From Nocardioides immobilis (GTDB lineage: Bacteria > Actinomycetota > Actinomycetes > Propionibacteriales > Nocardioidaceae): a stretch of 64,000 nucleotides of DNA. The DNA lies in the NCBI RefSeq assembly GCF_003515065.1, contig NZ_QXGH01000013.1:186001-250000 (forward strand), read 5' to 3'. The notes beneath the pieces were generated by a model. It was given only the letters and a program-made list of their open reading frames with translations, was not told where the DNA came from and ran no database searches. Position numbers and translations under genes: made by a program. Shown one piece after another: positions 1 through 8,800 of this stretch (positions are counted from its first letter, which is position 1; every line of letters begins with the position of its first letter).

Positions 1-1319
1 GCCGCGACCTCCTCGCCGAGCTCCGGGTGCGGGATGCCGATGACGGCCGCCTCGGCGACCGCGGGGTGCTCGTAGAGGACCTCCTCGACCTCGCGGGGGT
101 AGATGTTGAAGCCGCCGCGGATCACCAGGTCCTTCACCCGGTCGACGACGTAGAAGAAGCCGTCCTCGTCGGTGCGTCCCATGTCACCGGTGCGGAACCA
201 GCCGTCGGCCGAGAGCACGTCGGCGGTGGCCTCCGGCTTGCGCCAGTAGCCCCTCATCACGTTGTGGCCCCGGATCGCGATCTCGCCCACCTCGCCGACC
301 GGCAGCGCGGTGCCGTCGGGGTTGATGACCTGCATCTCGACCCCCGTCACCGGCGTGCCGATCGAGCCGGGCTTGCGCTCGCGGTCGGGCTTGTTGAAGG
401 ACGCGACGGGGGAGGTCTCCGACAGGCCGTAGCCCTCGAGGATCGGGCAGCCGAACCGCTCCTCGAACCGGTGCAGCACCTCGACCGGGAGCGCGGCGCC
501 GCCCGACACGCAGACCCGGAGGTTCGGCAGGTCCGGGGCGTCGGTGAGGCCGAGCAGCGCGGCGTACATCGTCGGGACGCCGGCGAAGACCGTGGCGCCG
601 TACGTCGCGAGCTGCTCGGCGGCCGCCGCCGCGTCGAACCGCGGCAGCAGGAGCAGCGTCGCGCCCGTCGACAGCGCGGTGTTGAGGGTGCAGGTCTGGC
701 CGAAGGAGTGGAAGAGGGGGAGCCCGCCGAAGACGACGTCGTCCGCGGTCAGCTGCAGCAGGTCGGACTGGGTGACCTCGACGTTGCGGGCCAGGTTGAC
801 GTGGGTGAGCTCGGCGCCCTTCGGCTGGCCCGTGGTGCCCGACGTGTAGAGGAGGACAGCGGTGTCGTCCGCGTCGCGGTCGACGATGCCGTCGACCGGT
901 TCGTGCTGGGCGACGAGCTCACCGAAGGTCGCCGGGGCGACGGTGACGACCGTGACGCCGGAGGTGCGCTCGGCGCCTTCCTGCGCCTCGGCGGCGGCTC
1001 CCTCCCACGCGAAGATCAGACGGGCGCCGGAGTCGGCGAGGTAGTAGGAGACCTCGCGCGCCTTGAGCAGCGGGTTCATCGGTACGACGACGCCGCCCGC
1101 GCGCAGGATGCCGTAGTAGACCGCAGCGAACTGGGGGAGGTTGGGCATCATCACGGCGACCCGGTCGCCGGGCTCGAAGCCGTGGGCGGCCAGCAGGCCG
1201 GCGACGCGCGCGCTGGCGTCGGCGACGTCGCCGTAGCTCACGGTGAGCTCGCCGAACCGCAGGGCCACGGCGTCGGGCTGGCGCTGGGCGGTGTCGAGGA
1301 AGAGCTGGGAGAGATTCAT
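1..1319 (-). CDS. Long-chain acyl-CoA synthetase / AMP-dependent ligase (3' part outside window)
   Basis: ANL-superfamily enzyme that activates a carboxylic acid, usually a fatty acid, to an acyl-adenylate and then an acyl-CoA. About 439 residues are visible. The P-loop motif [11 protein letters not shown] lies near residues 155-166, [10 protein letters not shown] near 293 and GWFRTGD near 370, in the normal order and spacing. The C-terminal subdomain is cut off by the window edge, so this is a partial gene and not necessarily a broken one. The start is the ATG at 1317-1319 (protein [10 protein letters not shown]). It is divergent from the PucR-type regulator at 1441, which may control it. 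The exact acid substrate cannot be read from the sequence. Confidence 0.92.
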   Translation of the reverse strand, partial: MNLSQLFLDTAQRQPDAVALRFGELTVSYGDVADASARVAGLLAAHGFEPGDRVAVMMPNLPQFAAVYYGILRAGGVVVPMNPLLKAREVSYYLADSGARLIFAWEGAAAEAQEGAERTSGVTVVTVAPATFGELVAQHEPVDGIVDRDADDTAVLLYTSGTTGQPKGAELTHVNLARNVEVTQSDLLQLTADDVVFGGLPLFHSFGQTCTLNTALSTGATLLLLPRFDAAAAAEQLATYGATVFAGVPTMYAALLGLTDAPDLPNLRVCVSGGAALPVEVLHRFEERFGCPILEGYGLSETSPVASFNKPDRERKPGSIGTPVTGVEMQVINPDGTALPVGEVGEIAIRGHNVMRGYWRKPEATADVLSADGWFRTGDMGRTDEDGFFYVVDRVKDLVIRGGFNIYPREVEEVLYEHPAVAEAAVIGIPHPELGEEVA

Positions 1320-1440
1320 CGTGTTCCTTGCTGGGGTGGCGGGGACAGCTCCACTCTCGGGGCTCACCGGCCCCGGGCGCTTCGGCCGGACGCACCGACT
1401 TCTGCCCGCCCCGCTGTGCACACGCACAATCGGCGCTACG

Positions 1441-2631
1441 GTGACCGGCGTGCGGGAACGTGAGGTCGCCCCCGAGGTGCGGTCCCTGAGTCGGCGGCTG
1501 CTGCCGGACGCCGAGGGCCTCGGCACCCGGATGGCGGAGCGGATCTGCGCGGAGATCCCGGTCTACGCCGAGGGCGAGCTGCTGACCTTCGACCAGCTCG
1601 CCGACTCGTGCGCGCACAACATCCGCTACATCCTCGGCATCCTCGCCGGAGACCCGTCGACGAGCCTCGACACCCCCCGCGCGACCGGCGCGGCGCGGGC
1701 GGGTCAGGGCGTGCCGTACGACGCCGTGCTCCAGGCGTTCCGGATCGGCGGCCGCTACATCTGGGAGCTGCTCGTCGAGCACGCGCCGCCCGACGAGCAC
1801 GACGTGCTCCTGCTGGCCGCCGCGGACGTCTGGTCCGTCAGTGACGACCTGTCGGACCACGTCACCGATGCCTACCGCCGGGCCCTCGCGGACCGGGCCC
1901 GACGGGATGGTCAGATGCGGGCGGTCCTGGTGGGCGCCCTGCTCGACGGGGACGAGGCGCCGGAGTACGTGTTCGAGGCGGCGCGTGTGCTCAACCTCGA
2001 CGGCGCGCGGGACTTCGTCGTGGTGTCGGCCGAGTCCCCGGAGTCGGGCGCCGAGGGCCTGGTCGACGTCGAGCGGAAGCTGAGACGGTCGAACGTCGCG
2101 TCGGCCTGGCGTCTCGACCACCATCACCACGACGGCGTGGTCGCGCTGCACTTCGGGTTCGGCGTGGAGCACCTCGTCGAGGCGCTCACCGAGCTCGCGA
2201 CGGGTCGGGTGGGTGTCAGCGCCCTGCTCGGCCGGCTCGAACGGGCCAGCGAGGGTCGCCGGCAGGCCCGGGTCGCCTGCACGGCGGTCACCCCGGGGAG
2301 CACCGGGATCCTCCGGTACGACGCGAACCCGCTGTCGGTGCTGCTCGCCAGCAGCTCCGAGTCGGCCCGGTCGCTGGTGGACGGCGTGCTGGCGCCCGTG
2401 CTGGAGCTGCCCGAGGACGACCGGGAGGTGGTGCTCGCGACCGCGCGCGCCTGGCTCGCGGCCGGCGGGTCGACGTCGACCGCCGCCCGCCACCTCCACG
2501 TGCACCGCAACACGGTCCGCTACCGGCTGCGCCGGCTGGAGGAGCTGACCGGCCGCGACCTCGCCACGCCGGTCGACGCCGCCGAGCTGCACGTCGCGCT
2601 CGAGTGTGTCCGGATCCTCGGGCTCGGCTGA
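1441..2631 (+). CDS. PucR/CdaR-type helix-turn-helix transcriptional regulator
   Basis: Cytoplasmic regulator of 396 residues. The last 60 residues hold the PucR C-terminal HTH (motif [20 protein letters not shown]). The preceding part is the variable sensory region typical of PucR proteins in actinobacteria. The GTG at 1441 is chosen because it follows the 120-bp divergent gap to the acyl-CoA ligase; a GTG at 1450 is equally possible. The open frame extends upstream to 1243, but that part overlaps the ligase start and is probably not translated. The divergent arrangement suggests control of the fatty-acid ligase or of itself. No ligand can be inferred. Confidence 0.85.
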   Translation: MTGVREREVAPEVRSLSRRLLPDAEGLGTRMAERICAEIPVYAEGELLTFDQLADSCAHNIRYILGILAGDPSTSLDTPRATGAARAGQGVPYDAVLQAFRIGGRYIWELLVEHAPPDEHDVLLLAAADVWSVSDDLSDHVTDAYRRALADRARRDGQMRAVLVGALLDGDEAPEYVFEAARVLNLDGARDFVVVSAESPESGAEGLVDVERKLRRSNVASAWRLDHHHHDGVVALHFGFGVEHLVEALTELATGRVGVSALLGRLERASEGRRQARVACTAVTPGSTGILRYDANPLSVLLASSSESARSLVDGVLAPVLELPEDDREVVLATARAWLAAGGSTSTAARHLHVHRNTVRYRLRRLEELTGRDLATPVDAAELHVALECVRILGLG

Positions 2632-2637
2632 GCGGCG

Positions 2638-4599
2638 TTACAGGGAGACGTCCGCGCGGCGATCGTCGTACGGCGACCGCCGGCCGCTCGAGCGCGAGAA
2701 CTGCTCGACGTACAACCGGGCGTAGAGGCCCTCGGGGTCGGCCAGCAGCTGGTCGTGGGTGCCCTGCTGGACGACCCGGCCGTCGGCGAGCCCGAAGATG
2801 ACGTCGGCGGACTGGATCGTGGAGAGCCGGTGCGCGATCGCGATCGTGGTGCGCGACCGGGTGGCCCGCTCCAGCGCCTCCTGGACCAGCCGCTCCGTCT
2901 CCGTGTCGAGGGCCGACGTCGCCTCGTCGAGGATCAGGATCGGCGGGTCCTTGAGCAGCACCCGCGCGATCGCCAGCCGCTGCTTCTCGCCGCCGGAGAG
3001 CCGGTAGCCCCGCTCGCCGGTGATCGTCTCGTAGCCCTCGGGGAAGCTCATGATCCGGTCGTGGATGTTGGCGTCGCGCGCTGCCTGCTCGATGGCCTCG
3101 GCAGACGCGCCCGGGCACGCGTAGGCGATGTTGTCGCGGATCGTGCCGTGGAAGAGGTACGGCTCCTGGGTGACCATCCCGACCGCGTCGGCGAGCGAGG
3201 AGAGGGTCAGGTCACGGACGTCGTGGCCGTCGATCAGGACGGCGCCCTCGGTGACGTCGTAGAACCGGGGGACCAGGTAGGTGCAGGTGGTCTTGCCCGA
3301 CCCGGACGGGCCGACGATCGCCGCCAGCTGGCCCGGTTCGACGACGATCGAGACGTCCTCCAGTGCCCATCCGCTGCTCTCCGGCCTCTCCTCGTCCGAC
3401 TCGATCCGGACGCCGGTGTCGCCGAACCGGTCCCGGGTGACGGTGCCGGACAGCTCGCGCGGCTCGGGGTAGCGGAACCACACGCCGCGCATCTCGACCT
3501 GGCCGCGCATGGAGTCGTGGTCGAGCGCGACGGCGCCGGGGCGCTCGGTGATCGCAGGCTCGAGGTCGAGGTACTCGAAGATCCGGCGGAACAGCGCCAG
3601 GGACGTCTGGACGTCGAGACTGACCCGCATCAGCTGCAGCAGGGGCATCTGGAGCCGGCCCTGCAGCGTCGTGAAGGCGACCAGGGTGCCGGCCGTGAGC
3701 GTGTCCGCGCTGATGACCGACGACCCGGTGATGATCCAGCCGGCGACCAGGTAGATCAGGGCGGGCGTGATCGCGAAGAACGTCTGCACCACCGCGAAGA
3801 AGGTGCGCCCCGTCATCGCCTGCTCGACCTGGAGGCGGGTCTGCCGCCGGTTTGCCTCGCGGTAGCGCTCGACCTCCTGCGGCGACCGGTTGAAGACCTT
3901 GGCGAGCAGGATCCCGGAGACGCTGAGGGCCTCCTCGGTGATCGCCGTCATCTCCGACAGCGACTCCTGGGTGTGGCGGGCGAGCCGCTGTCGGCGCCGG
4001 CCGACCCGCAGCTGCAGCCACACGAACAGCGGCATCAGGATGAGCGTGAGGATGGTGAGCTGCCACGACAGCAGGATCATCGCGATCAGCGCGGCGGTCA
4101 CCGTCACCGAGTTCTGCACGATCGTCGTCGCGGTGTCGGTGAGCACGGTGCGGACACCGGCGACGTCGTTGGCCAGCCGGCTCTGGATCGCCCCGGTCTT
4201 GGTGGCGGTGAAGAACGCCAGCTCCATCTTCTGCAGGTGCTCGAACAGGTCGCCCCGCAGGTCGGCCATCGCCGAGTTGCCGACCGTGGAGGTCAGCCAG
4301 TTCTGCCCGATACCGATGAAGGCGGTGACGATCGGGATGACGCACATGCCGGCCACCAGCCAGCCCAGCAACCCCAGGTCGGGCGGGCTGCCGTCGAGCG
4401 GGAACAGGGCGTTGTCGAAGACCGCCCGGACCAGGAACGGCACGATCGACGTCAGTGCCGCCGAGGCCAGCACGGCGACGAGGACCAGCACGATCTGGCG
4501 CCGGTAGGGACGGAGCAGCTCGGCGACGCGCGGGATCACCGGGTCCCGTCGCTGGAGGTCGTCCGGCGACAGGTGGTTGACGACGGGGCTGGGTCTCAT
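2638..4599 (-). CDS. ABC transporter, fused permease and ATP-binding protein (exporter type)
   Basis: Half-transporter of 653 residues in the inner membrane. An N-terminal six-helix exporter domain (about residues 20-340) is followed by a nucleotide-binding domain with Walker A GPSGSGKTT near residue 431, signature LSGGEKQR near 536 and Walker B ILILDEATSALD near 556. Substrate classes for such MsbA/LmrA-like half-transporters include lipids and drugs; the substrate is unknown here. The ATG at 4597-4599 overlaps the nitroreductase stop by ATGA, so the two genes are translationally coupled. A longer open frame to 4674 would overlap the nitroreductase deeply and was rejected. About 60 residues between the two domains are unusually charged. 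Confidence 0.93.
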   Translation of the reverse strand: MRPSPVVNHLSPDDLQRRDPVIPRVAELLRPYRRQIVLVLVAVLASAALTSIVPFLVRAVFDNALFPLDGSPPDLGLLGWLVAGMCVIPIVTAFIGIGQNWLTSTVGNSAMADLRGDLFEHLQKMELAFFTATKTGAIQSRLANDVAGVRTVLTDTATTIVQNSVTVTAALIAMILLSWQLTILTLILMPLFVWLQLRVGRRRQRLARHTQESLSEMTAITEEALSVSGILLAKVFNRSPQEVERYREANRRQTRLQVEQAMTGRTFFAVVQTFFAITPALIYLVAGWIITGSSVISADTLTAGTLVAFTTLQGRLQMPLLQLMRVSLDVQTSLALFRRIFEYLDLEPAITERPGAVALDHDSMRGQVEMRGVWFRYPEPRELSGTVTRDRFGDTGVRIESDEERPESSGWALEDVSIVVEPGQLAAIVGPSGSGKTTCTYLVPRFYDVTEGAVLIDGHDVRDLTLSSLADAVGMVTQEPYLFHGTIRDNIAYACPGASAEAIEQAARDANIHDRIMSFPEGYETITGERGYRLSGGEKQRLAIARVLLKDPPILILDEATSALDTETERLVQEALERATRSRTTIAIAHRLSTIQSADVIFGLADGRVVQQGTHDQLLADPEGLYARLYVEQFSRSSGRRSPYDDRRADVSL

Positions 4600-5264
4600 C
4601 GGGGGTCTTCGTCGGTCGAGCTTGTGGAGTCCCAGCCTGCGCCGTACCGCCCTCGGTGCGCGACCTCGTTCCACGGCGTACGGCGGCGCCGGCTGGCCGA
4701 CCCCGCAGCGCCGGTCTCGCGTGGGGCGGGGTGGCCGATGGTGATCGCCCCGATCGGGTGGGGATCACCGGCGTCGGGCAGGCCGAGCGCGCGTCGTACC
4801 TCCACCTCCCGGTCGGGCACGATCCCGAAGAAGCACGACCCCAGCCCGGCGTCGGTGACCGTCTGCAGGATCAGCAGCGACGCCATCGCGGTGTCGAGGT
4901 CCCAGAACGGCATCGACCAGCGCCGTAGCTGCCTTCCAGTGACGGAGTCCGTCCAGCCTTTGTCCGGCTCGGCGTACCGCTCCAGGTAGGCACCCTTCAC
5001 GCTGCACGGCACCACCACGACCGGCGCCCGCATCATCCCGGCCAGCCAGCGGTCCGGGTCGTCGACGTTGTCGGTCGACGCGGTCCAGAAGCGCCGTACG
5101 TCCTCCGGACGATCGAGGACGACGAACGCCCACCCCTGCGAGAACCCCGCGCTCGGCGCCCGGGTCGCGTGCTCGAGCGCCCGCTCCACCACCGCCGGGT
5201 CTACCGGCTCGTCGGTGTAGCTGCGCACCATCCGGCGGCGGCGTACGACCTCGGAGAACTCCAC
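4596..5264 (-). CDS. Nitroreductase-family protein
   Basis: Predicted FMN-dependent oxidoreductase of 222 residues. The opening MEFSEVVRRRRMVRSYTDEPV carries the RRRMVRSY motif seen in FMN-binding nitroreductases, and the C-terminal third has the expected GIVPDREVEVRRALGLP segment. The GTG start at 5262-5264 sits just upstream of the conserved motif. It is the first gene of an operon with the ABC exporter, overlapping it by four bases. A long inverted repeat lies 15 bp upstream of the start (5279-5339) and may be its operator. The physiological substrate is unknown. Confidence 0.87.
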   Translation of the reverse strand: MEFSEVVRRRRMVRSYTDEPVDPAVVERALEHATRAPSAGFSQGWAFVVLDRPEDVRRFWTASTDNVDDPDRWLAGMMRAPVVVVPCSVKGAYLERYAEPDKGWTDSVTGRQLRRWSMPFWDLDTAMASLLILQTVTDAGLGSCFFGIVPDREVEVRRALGLPDAGDPHPIGAITIGHPAPRETGAAGSASRRRRTPWNEVAHRGRYGAGWDSTSSTDEDPR

Positions 5265-5278
5265 GTCGCCTCCTCCGC

Positions 5279-5339
5279 ATAGTCCCTGACGAATCTGTCG
5301 TGAATTGGGCCGATCAACGACAGGAACGTCAGGGACTAT
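5279..5339. repeat. Long imperfect inverted repeat (13-bp perfect outer arms)
   Basis: Outer arms 5279-5291 (ATAGTCCCTGACG) and 5327-5339 are perfect reverse complements. After a two-base mismatch the pairing resumes for about eight more pairs (5294-5301 with 5317-5324, one of them G-T), leaving a loop of about 15 bases. It lies in the divergent region between the nitroreductase (start 5264) and the 44-aa gene at 5461. It could be an operator, a structured RNA element or a repetitive extragenic element; the sequence alone does not decide. Confidence 0.75.
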
Positions 5340-5382
5340 CCCACCTCACGCCGGTCAGCGCGTTCCGCCCGACCCCGATCTA

Positions 5383-5407
5383 AGGCACTTGCCCGATGTG
5401 AGTGCCT
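5383..5407. promoter_or_regulatory. Interrupted palindrome upstream of the 44-aa gene
   Basis: AGGCACT (5383-5389) and AGTGCCT (5401-5407) are a perfect 7-bp inverted repeat separated by 11 bases, about 54 bp upstream of the small gene at 5461. The geometry fits a dimeric repressor site. No regulator is recognised. Confidence 0.4.
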
Positions 5408-5460
5408 ACCTCAGGCGACGAATCTTGCTCATGTCGTCGAGAGAACCTCAGGAGCACACC

Positions 5461-5595
5461 ATGATTCCCTACCTCATCCAGTCCGAGATGGAATACCGCA
5501 AGGAGCGGACCCGCAAGGGCATTGCCGCACAGCGCGGCAGCCGCTCGCGCTCGTCCTGGCTCCGCCGGATGGCCGCCGCGGACAAGTCCATCTGA
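5461..5595 (+). CDS. Small hypothetical protein, 44 aa, highly basic
   Basis: The ATG at 5461 follows an AGGAG ribosome-binding site (about 5449-5453) at proper spacing. The product has 44 residues, begins MIPYLIQSEMEYRKERTRKG and ends SSWLRRMAAADKSI, and is rich in Arg and Lys. It has no signal peptide or membrane helix. A strong hairpin terminator lies 30 bp after the stop and an interrupted palindrome lies upstream, so this looks like an independent monocistronic unit. The open frame reaches back to 5305, but the Shine-Dalgarno sequence supports the short form. Function unknown; a nucleic-acid-binding role would fit the charge but is a guess. Confidence 0.65.
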   Translation: MIPYLIQSEMEYRKERTRKGIAAQRGSRSRSSWLRRMAAADKSI

Positions 5596-5624
5596 GATGG
5601 CCGGGTCCAACCGCCACCAGAGTC

Positions 5625-5650
5625 GACCGCCGGGCAGCCGCCCGGCGGTC
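5625..5650 (+). terminator. Hairpin terminator after the 44-aa gene
   Basis: Perfect 11-bp arms GACCGCCGGGC (5625-5635) and GCCCGGCGGTC (5640-5650) with a four-base loop AGCC. The T-rich tail is short (CATTT after 7 bases), as is common in high-GC actinobacteria. It separates the small gene from the LuxR regulator at 5683. Confidence 0.7.
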
Positions 5651-5682
5651 GCTCGCATTTCCCCGAGGAACCGCCGTCCCCG

Positions 5683-8682
5683 ATGACGCACACCGAAATC
5701 AGCGGGCCGATGTCGGCGCTGGGCACCATGATCGAGCCCGTGGCAGTGCACACCAGTCGCACCCTCGTGGGGCGCGACGCCGAGCTCGAGCAACTGTGTG
5801 ACCTGCTGGGCATCCGGGAGCTGCGGGACCGCCCCGGCGTCGTCCTGCTCAGTGGCGACGCCGGAGTCGGCAAGACCCGGCTGCTGATCGAGCTGCGCGA
5901 CCGGGCCCAGGCCGAGGGCTGGCGGGTCGTCGCCGGCCACTGCCTCGACTTCGGCGAGAGTGCGCTGCCCTACCTGCCGTTCAGCGAGCTGCTCGGCCGC
6001 TTCGACACCGAGGTGGCCGACGTCGTCGAGCAGGTCTCGACGCTGCATCCTGCGATCGCCCGGCTGCAGCCCGGGCGCCGGGTCCGGGCGGCTGCCGAGG
6101 GGTCCGGCGACGGCGAGCGCGGCGCCGACCGTGGCGAGCTGTTCGACGCCGTGCACGCGCTGATCGACGCCGCGGCAACAGAGGCGCCGCTCCTCCTCGT
6201 CATCGAGGACACGCACTGGGCCGACCAGTCGACCCGCGACCTGCTCGGCTTCCTCTTCACCCGGTCGTTCACGAACCCGGTTGCCCTGGTGGCGTCGTAC
6301 CGCTCCGACGACCTGCACCGCCGCCACCCCCTCCGCCGCCAGGTCGCGGAGTGGTCCCGCCTCCAGACGGTCGACCGGCTCGCCCTCTCGCCCCTGTCCG
6401 ACGACGCGGTGCGCGAGCTGATCGACGAGCTGGCGCCCGAGCGGCTGGGGGAGCGCGAGCTCGCCGGGATCATCGGCCGCGCCGAGGGCAACGCGTTCTT
6501 CGTCGAGGAGCTGGTCGCGTCGGGCGCCGGCGCCTGGGTGCCCGACGACCTGGCCGACCTGCTCCTGGTGCGGCTGGACCGGCTCTCCGACGAGGCGCGC
6601 CAGGTGGTGCGGATCGCGAGCGTCGCCGGCCGCAAGGTCACCCACAGCCTGCTCGAGGCGGCCGCCGACCTGCCCGCCGCCGACCTCGACGCCGGCATCC
6701 GGCAGGCCGTCGAGATGAACGTCCTCGTCGCCGGCACCAAGACCTACTCGTTCCGGCACGCGCTCCTCGGGGAGGCCGTCTACGACGACCTGCTGCCGGG
6801 CGAGCGCGTCCGGTTGCACGGTCAGTACGTCGCTGCGCTCGCGGCCGGCGCGGGTCGCGGCACCGCCGCCGAGATGGCGCGCCACGCGCGCCGGGCGATG
6901 GACTTCGACCGGGCCGTGACCGCCGGCATCGAGGCGGGCGACGAGGCGGTGTCCGTCGGAGGCCCGGACGAGGCGGCCCGCCACTACGAGCACGCCCTCG
7001 AGCTGCTCGAGGACGCAGAGCGCGCGGAGCGGCTCGGGATCGACGTCTCCAAGGTCGTCGTGTGGGCGGCCGACGCCCACAGCGCGGCCGGCGACAGCCA
7101 GCGCGCCGCCAGCCTCCTCGCCGAGCACCTCGAACGACTCCCCGCCGACGCGCCCGACACCGCACGGGCCCGGCTGCTCAGCAACTACGCGCTCTCCCTG
7201 TGCATCATCGAGACGACGCTCGACCCGATCGACATCACCAACCAGGCCGTCGCACTCGTCCCGGCCGGCGAGAGCCCCCTGCGGGCGAAGGTGCTCGCGA
7301 CCCACGCCCGGGTGCTCGCCGGCACGAACCGGCTCGAGGAGGCCGAGAACGCCGCCACCGAGGCGCTCGCCCTCGCCGAGCGGCTTCGGATGCCGGTCCT
7401 CGCCTCCGAGATCGTCACGACCATGGGGAGCCTCCGGTTCAAGCGCGGTGACGGCAGCGACAGCGGCGCCGTACGGGCCGCCCTCCAGGACGCCGTCGCC
7501 CGGGCGGCCGAGGCCGGAGCGACGTCGGCCGAGCTGCGGGCCCTCTTCCTGCTCGGTCGCTCACACCAGGAGGCGGCGGACTGGGACGAGGCGGCGCGCT
7601 GGTTCGCGGCCGCCGTCGACCGCGGCGTCGCGGTCGGCCTGCCCTGGGCGCCGTACTCCATCGAGGCGCGGTGGCAGCTCGGCTGGGTCCGCTACGCCCA
7701 GGGAGAGTGGGACGCCGCTCTCGAGCTCGTGTCGATCGCCGACGACGAGGGCGGCCCGATCATCCCGCGGGCGATCATCGAGGCGACCCGCCAGGCGATC
7801 CTCTCCGCCCGCGGCAACGACGTGAGCGCCGCCCTCCGCCGGCTGCGCAAGGTCTGGTCCGACGAGGGCGGGGTCGCCGTGTTCTCGGCCGGCATCGAGA
7901 TCGAGGCGGCGGGCCACGCGGGTGATGCCGGCGCCGCCATCGGTGCGTACGACGACGTCGTGGCGGTGCTGTCGCGGATCTGGACCGAGCACTTCGCCGC
8001 CCGGGTGCGGCTGGCCGCGCAGACCATCGGCGCCATTGCGTGCGCGCTGCCCTCGGCGAGCTCGGTGGAGCGGGTGTCCCTGCTCGAGCGGGCCGCCGTC
8101 CTCCGGGCCGACGGAGACCTCGTCGCCGAACGGTTCACGGCGAGTCACGCTGCGTGGGGCCCCGAGGGACGCGCCTGGGTGCTCCGGCTGGCCGCCGAGC
8201 ACCTCAGGGTGCGGTGGCTCAGTGGCGTCGACGCGCCCGAGCGTGACGAGCTCCTGGCGGCGTGGGCCGCCACCGTCGAGGCGTTCGAGGAGCTCGGCAG
8301 CGTCCCCGAGCTGGCGCGCGCCCGGACGACGTACGCCGGCATCCTGCGGCTGCTCGGCGACACCGCGGCCGCCCGCGAGCAGGGCGACCTGGCGCGCGAG
8401 ACTGCCCACCGGCTGGGAGCCGCCGTACTCCTCGAGGAGCTGCGGGCCTCCGGCAGCGCGCCGGTGCGCGCCACCTCGACCGACAAGCAGCGGCTCACCG
8501 CGCGCGAGCGCGAGATCCTGGCGCTGGTCGCCGATGGTCGGAGCAACGGCGAGATCGGCCGCCAGCTCTTCATCAGCACCAAGACCGTGAGCGTCCACGT
8601 GTCCAACATCCTCGGCAAGCTCGGTGCTGCCGGCCGCACCGAGGCCGCCGCCATCGCCCGCCGCGACGGCCTGCTGTCTTGA
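5683..8682 (+). CDS. LuxR-family regulator with N-terminal AAA ATPase (MalT/LAL-like), 999 aa
   Basis: Large cytoplasmic signal-transducing ATPase regulator. Residues about 30-300 form an AAA_16-type P-loop domain with Walker A GDAGVGKTRLL near residue 60 and Walker B-like LLLVIEDTHWAD near 170. A long helical, TPR-like middle (about 350-900) probably senses the inducer. The last 65 residues are a LuxR HTH (LTAREREILALVADGRSN, STKTVSVHVSNILGKLGA). The size and order match LAL regulators. GAGGAA at 5665-5670 supports the ATG at 5683. The next gene downstream is a P450 in the same direction after 118 bp, a plausible but unproven target. Confidence 0.9.
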   Translation: MTHTEISGPMSALGTMIEPVAVHTSRTLVGRDAELEQLCDLLGIRELRDRPGVVLLSGDAGVGKTRLLIELRDRAQAEGWRVVAGHCLDFGESALPYLPFSELLGRFDTEVADVVEQVSTLHPAIARLQPGRRVRAAAEGSGDGERGADRGELFDAVHALIDAAATEAPLLLVIEDTHWADQSTRDLLGFLFTRSFTNPVALVASYRSDDLHRRHPLRRQVAEWSRLQTVDRLALSPLSDDAVRELIDELAPERLGERELAGIIGRAEGNAFFVEELVASGAGAWVPDDLADLLLVRLDRLSDEARQVVRIASVAGRKVTHSLLEAAADLPAADLDAGIRQAVEMNVLVAGTKTYSFRHALLGEAVYDDLLPGERVRLHGQYVAALAAGAGRGTAAEMARHARRAMDFDRAVTAGIEAGDEAVSVGGPDEAARHYEHALELLEDAERAERLGIDVSKVVVWAADAHSAAGDSQRAASLLAEHLERLPADAPDTARARLLSNYALSLCIIETTLDPIDITNQAVALVPAGESPLRAKVLATHARVLAGTNRLEEAENAATEALALAERLRMPVLASEIVTTMGSLRFKRGDGSDSGAVRAALQDAVARAAEAGATSAELRALFLLGRSHQEAADWDEAARWFAAAVDRGVAVGLPWAPYSIEARWQLGWVRYAQGEWDAALELVSIADDEGGPIIPRAIIEATRQAILSARGNDVSAALRRLRKVWSDEGGVAVFSAGIEIEAAGHAGDAGAAIGAYDDVVAVLSRIWTEHFAARVRLAAQTIGAIACALPSASSVERVSLLERAAVLRADGDLVAERFTASHAAWGPEGRAWVLRLAAEHLRVRWLSGVDAPERDELLAAWAATVEAFEELGSVPELARARTTYAGILRLLGDTAAAREQGDLARETAHRLGAAVLLEELRASGSAPVRATSTDKQRLTAREREILALVADGRSNGEIGRQLFISTKTVSVHVSNILGKLGAAGRTEAAAIARRDGLLS

Positions 8683-8800
8683 ATTGCGCGAGCGTGTCGC
8701 GGTCGACGCGGCCAGGGGTGGCGGTGGCCTGGCGTCCAGAGGCGGGAAGATCCGACCACGGTAGGAACCGCGAGGACCGCCGTCGGCGTACCGTCGACCC

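Noticed and set aside
1415..1422. TGTGCACA palindrome upstream of the PucR gene as an operator
   Set aside because: Eight bases are too short to distinguish from chance in this GC-rich sequence.
2755..4989. 744-residue open frame on the + strand opposite the ABC transporter
   Set aside because: Low-complexity, Arg/Gly/Asp-rich translation without family motifs; a shadow of the ABC gene in high-GC codon use.
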